Assembly (NCBI RefSeq): GCF_000004825.1
Contig: NW_008805078.1
Location: forward strand, 710,069 to 774,068
Reading direction: 5' to 3'
Length of the DNA: 64,000 nt
Source: Heterostelium album PN500
Lineage: Eukaryota; Evosea; Eumycetozoa; Acytosteliales; Acytosteliaceae
In this document: positions 10,912-21,579 of the stretch, one piece after another
Layout of the letters: each line of letters opens with the position of its first letter
How positions within the stretch are numbered: position 1 is the first letter of the stretch
Notes under the pieces: model-generated
The model's input: the letters and a program-made list of their open reading frames with translations, nothing else
Told to the model about the DNA's origin: nothing
Databases searched by the model: none
Translations under genes and position numbers: made by a program

Positions 10912-12903
10912 ATGACAAGTTTATCAAGTATATTACCTGCTCCAAAGCAAATATATAATAATGAAGAGCATCCTTTGTTTGCACCTACAAAGAAGGATAA
11001 AGAGTTGAATGATGACGCTAGTAAGATTGTAAAGGAGAAGAGACCACCACCACCTGCCTACGGTGCAAGAAGAGGTTGGAAGCCAACGGCACTCGAAGAC
11101 TATGCAGATGGTGGTGCATATCCTGAGATTCATATCGCTCAATATCCGAATGATATGGGTAGAAAGAAGATCGCTGGTAAATCTGGTAGCAGTGCCGGTT
11201 CTGGTGGCAGTTCGTCAAAGGCTATTGTGGCGGCGGGCGGTGCTGGCTCTAACAAGTCGATCGTACAGCTCGGTGTCGACAGTAGCGGACGTGTAAAATA
11301 CGAAGATGTTTTGGGTATCGATAAGAATAAGATTGTCTACTCGCAGTACAACGACTTGGTGCCAAAGGAGTTTGGACAGACCGAGCTGGAGAGACCGAAC
11401 GAAGAGGAGGTACAGGAGATCACCAATGAAACCAAAGCTGTTTTGGACAGGTTGGTCGGTGGAAAGATCGGTGTTGCACAGCAAAAGTCATACGTAGACA
11501 AGCAGGCACCGGTATCCTATGTAAAATACACACCGTCGCAGCAGGGTGGCGGACATAACTCTGGTGCTGGCTCACGTGTCATTAGAATGGTGGAGGTGGC
11601 CAAGGATCCTTTGGAACCACCAAAGTTTAAGATCAAGAAGAATATCAGAAGAGCACCGTCGCCACCTGCGCCAGTGATGCACTCACCACCGAAAAAGTTA
11701 ACCGTTCAGGAGCAACAGGAATGGAAGATTCCACCGTGCATCTCCAATTGGAAGAATCCAAAGGGTTATGCTATCGAGTTGGATAAGCGTTTGGCTGCCG
11801 ACGGTAGAGGACTACAAAAGACAGAGATCAACGATAAGTTTGCACATTTCTCACAGGCTTTCTATATTGCTGAGCAGAATGCTCGTGAGGAGGTGGCTGC
11901 ACGTGCAGAGTTGGAAATTAAATTGGCACAGAAAGAAAAAGAAAAGAAACAAGAGATGCTTAGAAAGATTGCAGAGAACGTTAGAAATGAGCGTGCTGGC
12001 TATCGTAATGAAGAAGAAGAGAGCGATAAGGAAGAAGATAACAGCAGTAGCAGTAGCAGCGAGAGTGAGAGTGAAAGAGAAAGAGAAAGAGATAATCATG
12101 ACAATGATAGATACCGTAAGAGATCAATTTCACCAAAGAGATCATTTGAAAAGGAACGTGATTATAGAAGAAGAGATAGTAGAAGTAGATCAAGAAGCAG
12201 AAGTAGAAATAGAAATAGAAGTAGATCTAGAAGTAGAAGTAATGATAGATATAACAATAGTAGCAGCAGCAGCAGTAGTAGAAGAGATCGTAGAGATAGA
12301 ACACCAAGCAGAGAAAGGGATAGAAATAGAAATGATAGAATCAACAATGACAGAAACAACGATAGAAATAGAGATAGAAATAATAATAACAACAATAGAG
12401 GTAGTGATAGTGATGACGAAAGAAAAGAAAGAGATAGAATTAGATTGGAAAAGAAGAGAGAACGTGAGAGAGAATACAGAATGGAAGCAGCAGGAAAGAA
12501 ATCAAAGATGAACAGAGATGGTGATCGTGATATCAGTGAGAAGATTGCACTTGGACAGGTTCAAGCAACCAGAAGCGAAGATTCGATATTCGATCAACGT
12601 CTATTCAATCAGAGTGAGAACATGTCGAGTGGTTTCAATGGTGGTGATGATGAGTCTTACAACGTCTACTCGAAACCATTGTTTGGAGACAAAGTATCAA
12701 ACTCCATCTATAGACCTCGTGTCAGCCAAGAGGACAACGAGTCGGTGGAGAATGTTTTATCAACCAGCAGATTCAAACCACAAAAAGAATTCAGTGGAGC
12801 TGATCGCACCAAAGAAAGATCTGGTCCAGTTATGTTTGAAAAAGAAAAGAAATCTGATCCATTTGGTATGGATGAGTTTATGTCACAAGCTAAAAAGAAA
12901 TAA
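10912..12903 (+). CDS. snwA: SNW/SKIP transcription and splicing factor
   Basis: A 663-residue intronless protein of the SNW (SKIP/Prp45) family, a core spliceosome component and transcription coregulator. The N-terminal part has PPPAYGARRGWKP, the usual start of the conserved region, then KYEDVL and QKSYVDKQAPVSYVKYTP. The name-giving SNW motif is at about residue 278 (SNWKNPKGYAIELDKRLA), followed by KFAHFSQAFYIAEQNARE. The C-terminal half is rich in Arg-Ser, Arg-Asp and Ser runs (about 390-520) and ends with conserved SEKIALGQ, SEDSIFDQRLFNQS and YSKPLF motifs. Human SNW1 is about 540 residues; the excess is the RS/RD insert. NKAP, another spliceosome-associated RD/RS protein, lies about 4 kb away. 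In D. discoideum the gene is called snwA. Confidence 0.93.
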   Translation: MTSLSSILPAPKQIYNNEEHPLFAPTKKDKELNDDASKIVKEKRPPPPAYGARRGWKPTALEDYADGGAYPEIHIAQYPNDMGRKKIAGKSGSSAGSGGSSSKAIVAAGGAGSNKSIVQLGVDSSGRVKYEDVLGIDKNKIVYSQYNDLVPKEFGQTELERPNEEEVQEITNETKAVLDRLVGGKIGVAQQKSYVDKQAPVSYVKYTPSQQGGGHNSGAGSRVIRMVEVAKDPLEPPKFKIKKNIRRAPSPPAPVMHSPPKKLTVQEQQEWKIPPCISNWKNPKGYAIELDKRLAADGRGLQKTEINDKFAHFSQAFYIAEQNAREEVAARAELEIKLAQKEKEKKQEMLRKIAENVRNERAGYRNEEEESDKEEDNSSSSSSESESERERERDNHDNDRYRKRSISPKRSFEKERDYRRRDSRSRSRSRSRNRNRSRSRSRSNDRYNNSSSSSSSRRDRRDRTPSRERDRNRNDRINNDRNNDRNRDRNNNNNNRGSDSDDERKERDRIRLEKKREREREYRMEAAGKKSKMNRDGDRDISEKIALGQVQATRSEDSIFDQRLFNQSENMSSGFNGGDDESYNVYSKPLFGDKVSNSIYRPRVSQEDNESVENVLSTSRFKPQKEFSGADRTKERSGPVMFEKEKKSDPFGMDEFMSQAKKK

Positions 12904-13333
12904 ATCATCATTAATTATCAACATGTTTATAAATAATTTATTTCTCTTTTAAAAGACTAAATTTATTTGTGAGCATACTAAAAATATATATTAATAATGT
13001 TGGAAATATATAATAATAATGAAATATAATATAAGAATAGTACTATCTTACATTTTCTACATTATTTAAATAAACTAAAACTAAGTTATAAAGATAAGAT
13101 AACTAAATATATGAAAATAAAAGACATTGACTCATATATATATATAATAATAAACCTACGGTTCATCTAATCTTGTTAAACATCAAAGATCACTATTATT
13201 GAAAAAATTAAACATATTTAAATATTATATATAATTTTAGTTAGTTTGTTTTTATCTTGTGTATATATATTGATTATATAGTTATTATAATACTACTGAG
13301 TATATTGATTGTTTTCTTTTATTTAAATTTAAT
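12904..13333. other. Convergent 3' spacer
   Basis: AT-rich DNA between the ends of the SNW and calmodulin-like genes. It contains the stray 33-base copy of a kinase exon end at 13151-13183, listed separately. No other feature seen. Confidence 0.6.
13151..13183 (-). repeat. Partial duplicate of dihydroxyacetone kinase exon 1 end
   Basis: The plus strand reads TAAACCTACGGTTCATCTAA followed by TCTTGTTAAACAT. The same string occurs at 15990-16023 with one substitution (TTC against TGC) and one missing A. There it is the last 25 bases of exon 1 of the kinase gene plus its splice donor. The similarity also extends weakly into the TATA-rich flank. Here it lies about 150 bases downstream of the calmodulin-like stop codon. 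Confidence 0.8.
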
Positions 13334-13961
13334 CTACATAAAGGCTTTGCTTGATTTAATAATTCTGATAAACTCATCTACGTGAATCTGTCCATCAACT
13401 ACCTTTGCATCTTTAAGTATATTATCAAACTAGAAAATGGTTATATGATGATTAGTATTAATTTACAAACAAGATGATGTAATTTGGATTTGTTTTGTTT
13501 ATATACCTCTTCTTTTGTTAACTTCTCACCAATGGTTGTTAAAGTATGCTTGAGATCAGCGATTGGTGCATAACCATTTCCTTTCTTGTCAAAGGTCTTG
13601 AATGCTTGTTTAATGTCAGCCTCAGAATCAGAGTATTGTGTTTTTCTCTGTAGCAAAGATGTGAATTGTTGGAAATCGACGAGACCAGAACCATCGGTAT
13701 CGATCTCCTTTATCATTTCTTTCAATTCAGCCTGTGTTATATTGGATCCAACCGATCTCATTACAGTACCTAAATCTTGTGTAGTGATCTTTCCATCTTT
13801 ATCTTTATCAAATAGATTGAATGCATCTTTATAAATAGTTGTATCTTCTTTTGCCTAATAATGTAACATTATTATTTCATTCATAATAATAATAATAATA
13901 ATAATAATAAATTAATATATAATTATATTCTAAGATTATTGTATTGTTCTGAACATACCAT
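13334..13961 (-). CDS. Calmodulin-like EF-hand protein
   Basis: Exons 13961-13959 (the ATG alone), 13854-13507 and 13429-13334 give 148 residues, exactly calmodulin size. The sequence aligns with calmodulin end to end: KDAFNLFDKDKDGKITTQDL, GTVMRSVGSNITQAELKEM, DTDGSGLVDFQQF, IKQAFKTFDKKGNGY and GEKLTKEE. It is not true calmodulin. EF-hand 1 has Asp for the usual Glu at position 12, EF2 has Gln there, EF3 has Lys at position 3, and the EF4 loop (KDAKVVDGQIHVDEF) lacks the normal ligand pattern. Calcium binding is therefore probably weak or partial. D. discoideum has a divergent calmodulin-like gene, calB, which may be the counterpart. The intron directly after ATG is the position used in animal calmodulin genes. 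Confidence 0.85.
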
Positions 13962-14180
13962 ATTTTTTAATTAATTTGTAGTATAAGGTTTTTTGTGAAA
14001 TGATTAACAGATTGATTGTGCATAATTTATTTTTATGATTTTAAACTATTTATTTTTTTTAATTTAATTAAATTTTAATCAAATTTTTTGATCTGATTTT
14101 AATCTGCGATCGGATCTGTTTAGTTTAAATTAATCTGATAAATAATCGATGATTTATATATATATTTATTTATTGACGAA

Positions 14181-16123
14181 TTAGTTTTTATTATTATTTA
14201 TATCTTCAGTTTTAAAGACATCTTTTAATGATTGAAAAATGACACTTATGGCACATGCTCCTGGATCTATATGATTTTTAGCTCGTTCACCAATATAGGA
14301 AGATCTGCCACATTTCGATTGCATTTCAATGGTTGAAACGGCACCTTCATGTGCTTTTTCTGAAGCTAGTTTGATAATGTCAGAGAGCGACAAGCTTCTG
14401 TCGGTGCTAGACTTGACAATCGAGTCGATAGCCGGTATCAATGCGTCGAGCATCGTGCAATCACCCAGCTTGGCACCACCCAAACTCTGTATGCCTTCGT
14501 AGCCGGATTTCAAAGCGGCAGCCCATGCAGTGAGATCTTGCTTTTCACTCTTGAACAGCGTGTCTGACATTCTCAAAAAGAAAATCGAATAGAATGGTCC
14601 TGACGAGCCACCCAACGATTCTTGGAACACAACAGACAACTTTCTCAGAGTATAGCATGGTCTTTCAAATGGAATGAGATCGATCAGTTTCAATACATTA
14701 TTTGCAGCTCTCTCCAGAGTCAATCCAAGATCACCATCACCAACCTTTGAATCCAAATCCGTCAGTATGTTTGCATTCTCTATCAACGAATGACAACCTT
14801 TCTTCAACATCTCCTTAAATAGCAATGCATCATCTGCACTAATTGTAACACTCTTTAGATTATCATCTGAAAATTAAACAAACATTAATAATAAAATTAA
14901 ATTAAAACATAACATAACATAAAATAACTAAACATACAAATATGTTGATTTGGATCGATATGTGAGTCAAGTTCAGCAGCAACTTGATTTGGTTTTACTG
15001 GTGGGTTGGTGACACTGTTGGTAGGCCAATATTGTGCTGTGGTTGGATAGTCTATACAGCCAATAATATCTACTGTATTAGTAGTAGTAGTATCATCGAT
15101 ATTGGATGGTAATAGAGTAATACTAAATCCAGACATTTCCAATGCAGTCATCAATGCTCCGACAATCAAACGATCTACCTGATATCCAAGTGAATGTAAG
15201 AGTTTAACAGTTTCTCCTGCTACTATAGTCATTTCCATTGCTGTCGTTGAACCCAAATTATTGATAAGAACAACCAATTTCTTATTTCTATTGCAAGCGG
15301 GATCAGATTTCTCCAAAATAAGATTGACTAACGAATGAACGATTTCATTGACAGGTTTCATCTTTTCTCTCTTGATTCCTGGCTCACCGTGAATACCAAG
15401 ACCAAGCTCCATTTCATCGTCCGGTAGTTCAAACGACGGTCTTCCAACAGCAGGAATGGTGCAGCCAGACAATGCCACACCAATAGTATTAAGATTGCCG
15501 ACCAATTTCCGACCGATACTTAAGAGTTGTTCGAGTGGAGTATCCTGTTCAGCGAGAGCACCCAGAATCTTGTGTACCAACACAGTTCCTGCTATTCCTC
15601 TCTTGCTACTGGGTGTAGCCAAGTCGTCGCCAACAATAAGAATCTCGACCTTGTAGTTCTCGATACGCGCCATCTCTGCGGCGATAGCAAAGTTCAATCG
15701 ATCGCCAGTGTAGTTCTTTACGATCAACAGGCAACCTGCTTCACCAGTGACACCGCGAATCGCCGAGAGAACCATCGATGGTGTTGGCGAGGTAAACACA
15801 TTTCCCAAAACGGCGCCACTCAGCATACCGACACCAATGAAACCGGCATGACTTGGTTCATGTCCACTTCCACCTCCACTAATCAAAGCCACCTTATTTT
15901 TCAACCTAAAAAAAAACACAAATTATTTGTCTACCAGTAAATATTGATGATCTATTATTATTATTATTGATATAACATATATAATAAAATAAACCTACGG
16001 TGCATCTAATCTTGTTAAAACATTTGAATGATTATCGTGTCGTTTCAATGATGGGTTGGTTAGAAGTAAACCATCGATCATATCATTAACTACATTATTT
16101 GGGTCATTAATCAATTTTTTCAT
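14181..16123 (-). CDS. Dihydroxyacetone / triose kinase (DAK family)
   Basis: Exons 16123-15999, 15905-14938 and 14866-14181 give 592 residues, close to animal triokinase/FMN cyclase (about 575) and yeast Dak. The DhaK part has KVALISGGGSGHEPSHAGFI (46-65) and GLGIHGEPG, whose His forms the covalent bond with dihydroxyacetone. The DhaL part has DSKVGDGDLGLTLERA (403-418), with the Asp residues that hold Mg-ATP, and SLGGSSGPFYSIFF. The enzyme phosphorylates dihydroxyacetone and often glyceraldehyde using ATP; some members also cyclise FAD to riboflavin cyclic phosphate. Exon 1 (NDPNNVVNDMIDGLLLTNP) is the standard N-terminus. Convergent side faces the calmodulin-like gene, 219 bases from its start. 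Confidence 0.92.
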
Positions 16124-16338
16124 TCTTTTCTATTCTATTCTATTCTATTCTATGTTTTTATTTGTGTTTAATCTAGATTGGCAAACAAATTAAACATTTT
16201 TGATTTTAATAATTCTGCACATATTTTTTTAATTAACAATAAAAAAACGCACAAACAAATCTTAATTAAATTTCCAAAAAAGGAAAGATCAAAGTTTAGA
16301 TAAATACACAGTTTTTATTAATAGAAATAAATTCTCGT

Positions 16339-19300
16339 TTATAGTGATTTTGTTTTTGTTTCAATAATTTGACTAAAATATTGATCCCTATTTTCAAATC
16401 CATTGAATTTCTATTTATAACACAATAATTAATTAGTATTAACAAATATGTCAAATGATCAATCATTATATATTAAATTTACGAACATACCATCTTTTCA
16501 TTTCTAATAGTGACTTGTATTCCACTGGTAAATAGAGAATTTATCTTTTTAATATCATTGACTTCTGTCCATTCATATTTTTCCTGGTTTGTATGTATAA
16601 ATGATTATTAAATTCATATACTTAAACATTAGATTATTTAGGTGTTCAACAGTTGAATACTTACGGTTGATGATGTAATATGATTTTGGAAACAGAAATA
16701 ATGATTGGTGATAGTAATTCTACCATACAATCCTTTTCTCATACAAGAGTAGTTGGCAATGATCTTCTCATTCTTTGGTAATTTGAATAAATTAGAGAAG
16801 AATTCATGTTCAATATCTTGACTCTTGAGTGTTATATGTGGTTCTTCAATCTTTAACTATATTATTTATATTATTTTTATATTTACCAAATGGAAGAATA
16901 AGTTTAAACAAAAAGTATTACTTTTACATTAATTATAACAATTTATACTTACAGCTTCATTAACTTTACTTGCTAATTGAATAACCGTTTTGTAGAGCTT
17001 CGATTTCTTACTATCATTGAATCCCCATAGATCATAAGACTTCTCAGATACCAATACAGTGAGAGTCTCTTTGTCTTGAATGTGTTGTTTGATTAACTTG
17101 GTCAACGATTGATATTTAATTGCTGTATTCGTTTCACTGTATGAAAGTATAGTTGAAATACATAGATGATCATCAACTAAATATAAAATAGTAGGTATAC
17201 CTAATGAACTTCTACATTTAAATTCTAAACAAAAGGTAAATAAAAGTTGTTAATGAAATCATTCATTGTTTTGTTATGATTAAATACAATAGTAATCTTA
17301 CTCTCTACTACATTCAATGATTTGTTTGGTAGTTCAAACTTATCGATAAGATAACGATTCTTATAGTTTTGTTTGTTGGATTTAACGTATTTGCTTGCCT
17401 CCGATTCCTTTTGACGAGATGCAAGCGGTGACATTATGTGAACTTCCGAGAGAATGAACTTGGTATCATGATTCTTGAAATCGGGCAGTCCAAATTGTTT
17501 GGGCAGTGCCGGTATCTTCTCAAAAGAGACAGTGAGATCGGTCGCACTGGTAACACTTACAGAGTTGGACATCGATCCGCTCACCAGCTGTCTGTGCAAC
17601 TCGATGAGGAGCGGTGTCGGTGAGAAGTAGATAGGTAGCGTTCGGAACAGTGGTGATGCATGTGATCTCAGCAGCTCAAGTCTCATTCCATCGCCGTCAG
17701 AGTAGAAGAACGATTCCAACTGGTTGTACAGCGATAGCATCATGTAGATCTGCTTGATGATGACGTCGTCGCCAACCTTTTGTAGTGAGCAATCCGGGAA
17801 GAGAATACGTTCACATTCCTTCCATATGCACATCCAAACACCACGAATAAATCTGCTGAATGTAGGTTGATAGAGATTACTGCTGAGCAGCGAGAGTTCA
17901 TTAGTCAAGTAGCTAAACAATGGCTGCAGAAGTTCCGATACCATTGCTTCGTCACAAACATTGGCATCACCACCTCCGCCACCGCCGCCGCCGCCGCCAC
18001 GCGGAGATGTAGTCTTGCTACTGCTACTGGCTGACTTTGAAATGATGTCGCCAATACACATGTTGACAAACGATCCAATCTTTCCGATGACAAGATCAGT
18101 GAGATATTCAATCTGTCGCTTTGCATTCGATATGGATTTGGCGAATGCATCTTCGATTGGGGTTTGAAGCGACTGGAATTTCGAGGTGAGATTCTCTATA
18201 AAGTCATCGAGAAGTTGACGTGATGTCTCAATGCAGTTTAACTTTACACAAATCGATAGACTGATCGAGGTGTTCTTGGTGACCGATGAGGAACGCTCTC
18301 TCGATGGGGAGTTACTTCCACCGATGTCCTTAAAGATCGAGAGGAACTTGGCGACGGCAGAAACATCCCTTTGATACCTCTGGAAGTAATCATCATCTCC
18401 CAACTCTATTAAAACCACATCCATGATCGAATCTAAATAGTCTTGATAGCATTGTATCACCAACTGATTGAAAGTCATCAGCTGCTTATCGACATTCAGA
18501 TTCAGACCGATCAAATGATTCTTGCCAATCTCAAACATGTGGAACAGATCCATAACACTATTGGAATGTAATATCTTATTCTTGGCATCGATCGATCGCC
18601 ATTGTTCATTATGAATACTTCTAGTCATCCAAGTATTGAATTGAGTTTTAGCTTCCTCAACCCACATATCAACAAATGGCGAAAATACACTATTTAAATT
18701 AATGATATTGATTCTATTTGTATTGTTTTGTTTTTGATTTGGTTAATATTTAAAAGATATACACAGTGTGATAAGCTATCAATTAATTTAAAGACATACC
18801 CATTGATATATGGTTTCAAAGTGGTAGTATGCAACTTTTGTATCTTTTTCAACAAAGTGAAAGATTCCATGCAGACACCAGTCTCTTTTGAGAGAATATA
18901 AATGGTTTCCTCTTTCAAAAGATTATAATAGGCAACAGCGGATTTCTTTGACAACTCTGAACCAAAGTATTTCGAATAGATATCAATGTCATTCGATATC
19001 TGTAATTCAATGGCATCGTAAACATCCAACAATCCAACTATATTCTGGAAATCTTTAGAATCTTCAATTGATACCTCTGAATTTTCTTTTACCATACCAA
19101 AGAATATTTTGAAATAATCCTATTAATAATTATTTGATTAATAACAATACATTTCTATCACCGTTATCTCAAATAAATATCTATCAAAACATACCATAAC
19201 ATATTTATCGATTTTCAATTTAAACTTTGATGAATCATCGACTTCTCCTTTTTGGAAACTTCTGATGGAGTGGATTTGATTTAATATCTTTATGGAGAGT

Positions 19301-21192
19301 GTCAGTAGCTTACCATTCTCCTCAGTAATTCCAGTGATTTCACCTCTTTCATTCATATTGACTGGAAAACTTAAACCATATCTTGAAATCACATTCTTAA
19401 AGATTTGTTTCAATGCTTTAATAGAAATAGTCAACTTGTTATTCTTTAATTAAACCAATTAGTTATTTAAATTACAACCAACCACTAAATAATAATAAAA
19501 GTTAATACTTACAATTTCATTTGTTAAATTAATTGATTTATCTTCTATTAAATCTTTTTGTAACAATGATAAAGTTGAACTAATTAAATTCAATTGTTGC
19601 ATTGATATCAAAAATATTTGAACTGTATGATCGATAATACTAAACAAATAAATAAAAAGGTTAGAAAAATGTATACAAAACAATAATAACATAATTAATT
19701 ACCATGTTAATCTTGTTATTGAAGATATTCCAACTCTTTGCTCGAAATCCTTTAACATTGAATGAAGTTCCTCTGGGAAGATATAATTTGATTTAAACGA
19801 TGGTATTGATACAATGTAATCGATCAACTCTGTCATGTGTTGATCATGATTGATTTTGATCATCTTTTTTATCTCCTCTGGAACGATATCGAACGAATCG
19901 TTTCTCTCGAGATCTCGCTTTACATAGTAATACGACAATTTAATGGAACCAAGACTCTGATCGCTATTGAGATGCGCTTCGAATTCCTCTTTCCTGTTGG
20001 CGTCTTTATGCGCCAATCGACTGAAGAATCCAGGTTTCTTTTCTTTTGGCTGTAGGAAATATTCGCTGGTGATCGAATTCAGTGGTAGTATTGCTGCATC
20101 TGAAATTGGAATATGAATAGTTCCCATAAAGTCATCTTTGGTAACGAGATCGCTATCGAATACCGAGAGAATCAAAGTATTTTCTTCCGGTTTGTTTGAT
20201 TTAATTACAAAAGTTTCATCCCAAACTGGATTCAACTCTGCTTTCTTGGTGGACGTTCGATTCTGATGCGACGACTTTGATTTGTGACAGTCGTCCTCGT
20301 GAGGCGCGAGATGTACACAAACATAGGGATCAGATGATCCCGATGCTTTGTCCTTAATTTTCAGGTTCGATGCACTGTTCACCGTTGCAATCAACATCGA
20401 TTGATAGGTCGGCAGTGATTGCACCGCTTTCTGGCGCGATCTCAACTGCGATTGTCTCGGTGACTTTGGCTCTGCCACTGTGAGGGGTGGCAGTGTCGAA
20501 AGATTGTAAGACAACTCTGCCGGGTGATAGTGAGTCAGTAGCAACGCCTGGCCGACAAACGGGATGTGATCGGCATCGTTGACAATCGCAAAACTTCGTG
20601 ATAAAACAGTGAGTTGTGAACGAATTTTCCGCTCATCCGGCTGCAGCATGGCGCCACTCAGCAAGTAAGTATACATCGTTGATACCGTTGGATTGAGTAC
20701 CAACGGTTTGTTTTTATCGATCGATCGTTTCAGTGAGAGTACCGGTGTGACACGATTGGCAGTCTGCAACACCGCACTGAGAATGGCACGTGATTTCTCT
20801 TTGGTGAGAACAGCTGGTTGTTGGAATTGCTGCTGTTGCTGTTTCTGGTCCATAACAACTGCAGCAGTAGGAGTGAGAGCAGCTGCAACATGACTGGTAT
20901 TTCCAGTTGCGAAACTACCAGTGACCTCTAAATTTCCACCGGAAGGATTCGACAGGAACACAGTGAAATCGTGTTTCTGTATTACATTCTTTAGAGCACC
21001 GCCAATCGCCATCGGTGACTGATCTCTTGGCACCTGCTGAGCCACTGACTTTGACTGTGCTTGTTCCTGACCATGATCATGGCTGTCGGCATCATTATCA
21101 CCATCATCATGATGATCCTGATAAATATTTAATCTACTAAATAATTGATTATTTACAAGATTTAATTTCTTATGATTGTTGTTGTTTGACAT
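16339..21192 (-). CDS. C2 / Munc13-like (MUN) / GRAM domain protein
   Basis: Nine exons join in frame: 21192-19703, 19639-19513, 19443-19195, 19119-18800, 18689-17302, 17224-16953, 16856-16665, 16583-16491 and 16410-16339, giving 1400 residues. A C2 domain lies at about 275-385 (LKIKDKASGSSDPYVCVHL, KKAELNPVWDETF, VFDSDLVTKDDFMGTI) with calcium-type Asp residues. A long helical region follows (about 430-1190) whose WVEEAKTQFNTWM block and layout resemble MHD/MUN domains of Munc13-like priming factors. At the end is a GRAM domain: EFFSNLFKLPKNEKIIANYS, GRITITNHYFCF, VNDIKKIN and FNGFENRDQYFSQI. C2 and GRAM parts bind lipids, so a membrane-tethering or exocytosis role is inferred. The MUN assignment is the weakest part. 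The Gln/His/Asp-rich N-terminus is low complexity. Confidence 0.75.
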
Positions 21193-21579
21193 TAAAAATA
21201 TATATATTTATTACAATACATATCAATCAAATATAAGAAAAAATGAAATTGATTTTTCAATCAATCAAAAACAAAAATTTAAAAATATCTTTTTTTTTTT
21301 TTTAAAAGTAAAATTAAATTATTCGAAAATGATTGGGTTTTTGATTGATTAAAAATTTAAGGTTGGTTTGCAATGATCCAATTGGAGCACCAAATAGTTC
21401 TGTGCAAACTACTGAAGTTGAAACTTTTGTAGACAAAAAATTAACTTTTTCTTATATTAATTGTTTTTTTTTTATTTGTTTGAATATGAAACAATGAAAT
21501 TGATGTGTTATTCCCATTCCAATTGTCCCCAATAAATAAACATGATCTTTCTTTTCCTGTACACATTTAAATGGATGTA
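21193..21579. other. Intergenic spacer
   Basis: About 390 bases between the start of the C2/GRAM gene and the end of E2F, both on the minus strand. It holds T runs and several AT-rich stretches. A less AT-rich piece at about 21360-21425 (GGTTGGTTTGCAATGATCCA...) has no identity that I can give. Confidence 0.5.

Noticed and set aside
11768-12511. 247-codon open frame overlapping the SNW gene
   Set aside because: It is a shadow of the Glu/Arg/Asp-rich SNW coding sequence in another frame; the SNW frame carries the conserved motifs.
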